From positions 2,082,001 through 2,146,000 of the forward strand of contig SMSO01000036.1 of NCBI GenBank assembly GCA_004764695.1: DNA of 64,000 nucleotides, given 5' to 3'. How positions within the stretch are numbered: the first letter of the stretch is position 1; each line of letters begins with the position of its first letter. This document shows, in pieces, positions 61,392 through 64,000 of this stretch. Both the position numbers and the translations under genes were made by a program. This stretch comes from Schizochytrium sp. TIO01. Lineage: Eukaryota > Sar > Bigyra > Thraustochytrida > Thraustochytriidae. The notes beneath the pieces are model-generated. The model ran no database searches. It worked only from the letters and a program-made list of their open reading frames with translations, and was not told where the DNA came from.

Positions 61392-62203
61392 GGTTGCTAC
61401 GATCTTAATCCAAGTGAATAAAAGCTAATCTGAACACAATAAACCTCGAAATCGCTAGTCCAAGAAACTGACTAGATCTCAGAATCCGATGAAGGAGATG
61501 TTGATGGACCTTCAAGGATTGAGCTTTCGTCTACTATTGTTCTCTGCTCTGTTCTATGGAAAGAGATGTAAACAACTCCTTCGCGATCTTAGGAGGCCTT
61601 CTCCTACAGTGTACTGGGCAACAAAAAGGCTTGAACAAACGCAACGACACTGCTGTGGTCACGAGGATCCGCAACCCAGATCCAAACGAGGGTTATGCGC
61701 CCTGGCGAGGGATAAGTGAATGAGGACGTTTGAACAATCCCGAGGCAGCAGCAACTCGGAAAAAAGTCGATGTCTAGAAAGCGATCCGCGCAAAAACGAA
61801 GAGGCAAAGCGAAAGCACGGAGCGAGCACTGTAGTCCCTACGGAGTTCAGCTGGGAGGAGAACGGCGCGAAGAGCCTCAAAGCGGTCTGAAGCGGCGGCG
61901 GCTCTTCTGCTTTCTCGAGAAGAACAGCGAAGAAAATGGAGAAGAATGAAAAGGATTAAACTGATCCTCTCTGTAAAAGAAAGGCACTATACTATCTATA
62001 AAATAAATCTATACTATAGAGAATAGCAAACTTAACTGAGTTAATAAAATTATGAGTAATTATTATGAAGCAAATCTGAAAATAGAGACGTATCTAATAC
62101 ATCTACTAGCTATAGCATTTTATACTATTTTTAATTAAAAAGGGTCTATTTTACAAATAGGCCGCCTCTAAATTCTTTCTCTCACCTTCTTCTTTTGTTG
62201 CAG
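61392..62203. other. Divergent upstream region of LSM14 and the START gene
   Basis: About 810 bp. It should contain both promoters and the missing first exon of the START-domain gene. A frame at 61489-61719 starts with ATG but does not splice in a suitable phase that I could find. AT-rich at 61960-62160. Confidence 0.35.
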
Positions 62204-63472
62204 AAGCAGTCGAAGAGCTTTCACAGGCAGCAGTGGGTCGGTACCTGGCAACAAATCAAACCTTTGAAGATCTCGCTAACGATATATCAGTGGAGACCTT
62301 GAGGTAATAGAGACTGCGTTAGCTGAATTAATTGTTGATTTTGCAGCTGGAGTTGGAGCTGCTCTGGTTTTGCCACACAAAAGGATATTCAGGTTCGCCC
62401 ATCGGTAATCAACTTGCCGAGACGAGAACTGCAACTAGAACTAGCGGGTTGCCTTTTGAAAGATACTGCACGTGAATTTGCAAAGAAAATGTTGAAAGAG
62501 GAACAACGGAATGCTCTTGAGGAAGTGGCGGGAAATGTCGAAGCATGGCTTGAAGAAAAGGGTGTAAAGCTTGATGTGAGCTGGCCTGCGGACGCGACCG
62601 TCCACGATGTTTTGGAGCAGACGCTGCAAGAAGTCACCAAGCTGCGTCAAGAGAATTTCTCAGCATGGACAAAGAAATGGTCAAACAAAGACGGACAAAC
62701 TGTATCGATGCGCCAATTTGGTCACAATGGTTGCAAAACTATTATGTCAACCACGTCTCTTAATACAACCCAGGAAGAGTTTGGCGTTTTTGCGAATGAT
62801 AAGCGTATGTTTGATGTGGCAAAAATCTGGGATGCTACTTTCAAGACAGCGGAAACAATTGCAGAGCTTCCGCTTGGATCAAAGGAGAGTCCTCCCCACG
62901 CTTCGACAGCACGGATTGTGCGCTGGCAGCTCAATGCCTCCCCTCTCTGGCCTCGCGAAATTTTGTACGTTATCATCCCAATTAACAATGGCTTTGGAGG
63001 GACTTGTTACGCCTATGCTGGCCTGCAAGGCCTTCCGACATCGCCGGGGTTCGTGAAAGCTCGCCTTCAAGCGCCATCTTTTGATGATGTAGCGCCCGAA
63101 AACAAAGAGGACTCATCAAAGCTTTCGCTTTTACATGCGTTTACTTGCGAGCTTGGTTTACCAGGGTTTGTCCAAAGATGGGTTATTGACCCTGCGGCTG
63201 CAAAACATGCCCGGGAGGAGGCAGTGGAGATTGTAGGGACTCTTTACTTCGGAGGCGTTCAGGTCCATTTCTGGATCACCAACATCCACAAAATAAGCCT
63301 CTTCATGAACAAAATAATCACAAAAGCATTTTACGTTGTTTTATCTGTTGCCATAAACGCGATTAACTTCATAGCTCGTTTCGCGGCACTACAATACTTT
63401 TTTGCTTTTTCTATCAATCCGCTTCCTCCTGGCTATAAAGCCTACAGCTCCGCTAACTTTCTGGTTCTATAA
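62204..63472 (+). CDS. START-domain lipid-binding protein, 5' exon not located
   Basis: The main frame has no ATG at its head. It is preceded by a clean 43-nt intron (GTAATA at 62304 to TTTGCAG ending 62346) and another acceptor (TTTTGTTGCAG ending 62203), so exon 62204-62303 joins exon 62347-63472; the first exon is upstream and unseen. The product has an amphipathic N-terminal region (EEVAGNVEAWLEEKGV), then a START-like fold: WTKKWSNKDGQTVSMRQFG, FGVFANDKRMFDVAKIWDAT, RIVRWQLNASPLWPREILYV, HAFTCELGLPGFVQRWVIDP. The C-terminus is hydrophobic (FYVVLSVAINAINFIARFA), perhaps a membrane-associated end. START domains bind sterol, phospholipid or ceramide in a pocket; the ligand is not known here. 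Confidence 0.6.
62304..62346 (+). other. 43-nt intron in the START gene
   Basis: It starts GTAATAG and ends TTGATTTTGCAG, and splicing keeps the frame (AG|C codes Ser). It is one of the shortest credible introns in the window. Confidence 0.65.
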
Positions 63473-64000
63473 ATAGCAAGATATAGGCTCCACCCACGAA
63501 CGAATTCGCTGATTTTACAATACCTACTATATAGCAAAACGAACATTTCAGTGATACTTTCTGGCTAACTCTTCGGTTTAAGCGGCAACAACCTTCCAGG
63601 TGAGTACCAAAAGCAACACCATACTACCCTTTTGCAGGAAATGGCCCGGGCATACCTTTGAATTTCCCCATGATTTCATAAATGATTTATGGCAGTAGAC
63701 GTGGCTATGGTTTTCGTGACATCTAAGCTACAGTCGCGCCAGGAGTGTGCTCGTACGAGTTACGCCAACATCGATATCTTCCAGTTTGCTGTTGTCGCGA
63801 ATATAAGTTGCATACCAAGTACGGTTATTGCCAGAATGTTTGCGTCGTAAAGCAGGTTTTCAAGTACGTTTGGGAACAATTGGGAAGCTTGAACAACAGC
63901 CAGCTCTATGAACAAGCGATCGAGGTTGTTGCTTGCAATATTGCGTCTCCGACTAAACTTGTTACCTTGCTCTTTAGGAAAATGAGGTTGCTTAGCCCTT
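63473..64000. other. Right-edge region, no gene seen
   Basis: About 530 bp after the START gene stop. No conserved frame recognised on either strand up to the edge. Confidence 0.3.

Overview
This is nuclear DNA of a unicellular, intron-poor eukaryote. Most genes are single uninterrupted reading frames of 150-1,280 codons, and the few introns I can place are short (43, 68, 127 and 190 nt) with GT-AG ends. The products are eukaryote-specific: a p97 cofactor, XRCC4, STN1, an FCP/SCP-type phosphatase, a cation-chloride cotransporter, a PKA catalytic subunit, a kinase-PP2C fusion, an ESCRT regulator (VTA1), LSM14/Scd6, START and VASt lipid proteins. A PKA catalytic subunit argues against a land plant. 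The kinase-PP2C fusion, the DysF/VASt protein and the near absence of introns would suit a protist such as a labyrinthulomycete or another stramenopile, but I cannot fix the lineage from the sequence alone.

Layout. (1) 1-14.1 kb is gene-dense and alternates strands: UBXN6-like p97 cofactor (-, cut by the left edge), SLC49/FLVCR-like transporter (+), XRCC4-like NHEJ scaffold (-), STN1 telomere protein (+), an unrecognised 684-residue protein (-), and an FCP/SCP-like phosphatase fold lacking its second catalytic Asp (+). Neighbours are paired convergently or divergently; XRCC4 and STN1 share an 832-bp upstream region. (2) 14.8-27.4 kb is sparse and holds five four-helix membrane proteins of one family, the first carrying an apparent one-base frameshift and two being close tandem copies. 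(3) 28-34 kb has an SLC12A9/VHC1-like cotransporter (+) convergent with a C2HC zinc-finger protein (-). (4) 37-40.9 kb has PKA-C (+) convergent with a kinase-PP2C fusion (-). (5) 41-51 kb is gene-poor, with AT-rich blocks and many microsatellites; only one small spliced candidate gene was found. (6) 51-64 kb is gene-dense again: a large PH-DysF-PH-VASt-VASt-TM protein, a small atypical kinase-like protein, VTA1/LIP5 (two exons), an acyl-CoA-binding-domain protein (two exons, problematic junction), LSM14/Scd6, and a START-domain protein whose first exon was not found.

Common themes are lipid and membrane-contact biology (VASt, START and ACB proteins), endosome and p97 traffic (VTA1, UBXN6) and DNA-end protection (XRCC4, STN1), but there is no operon logic. 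No CRISPR array, rRNA, tRNA, intact transposon or virus was recognised. Several long frames begin at TTG, GTG or CTG; for these I moved the start to the first in-frame ATG or to a splice acceptor.
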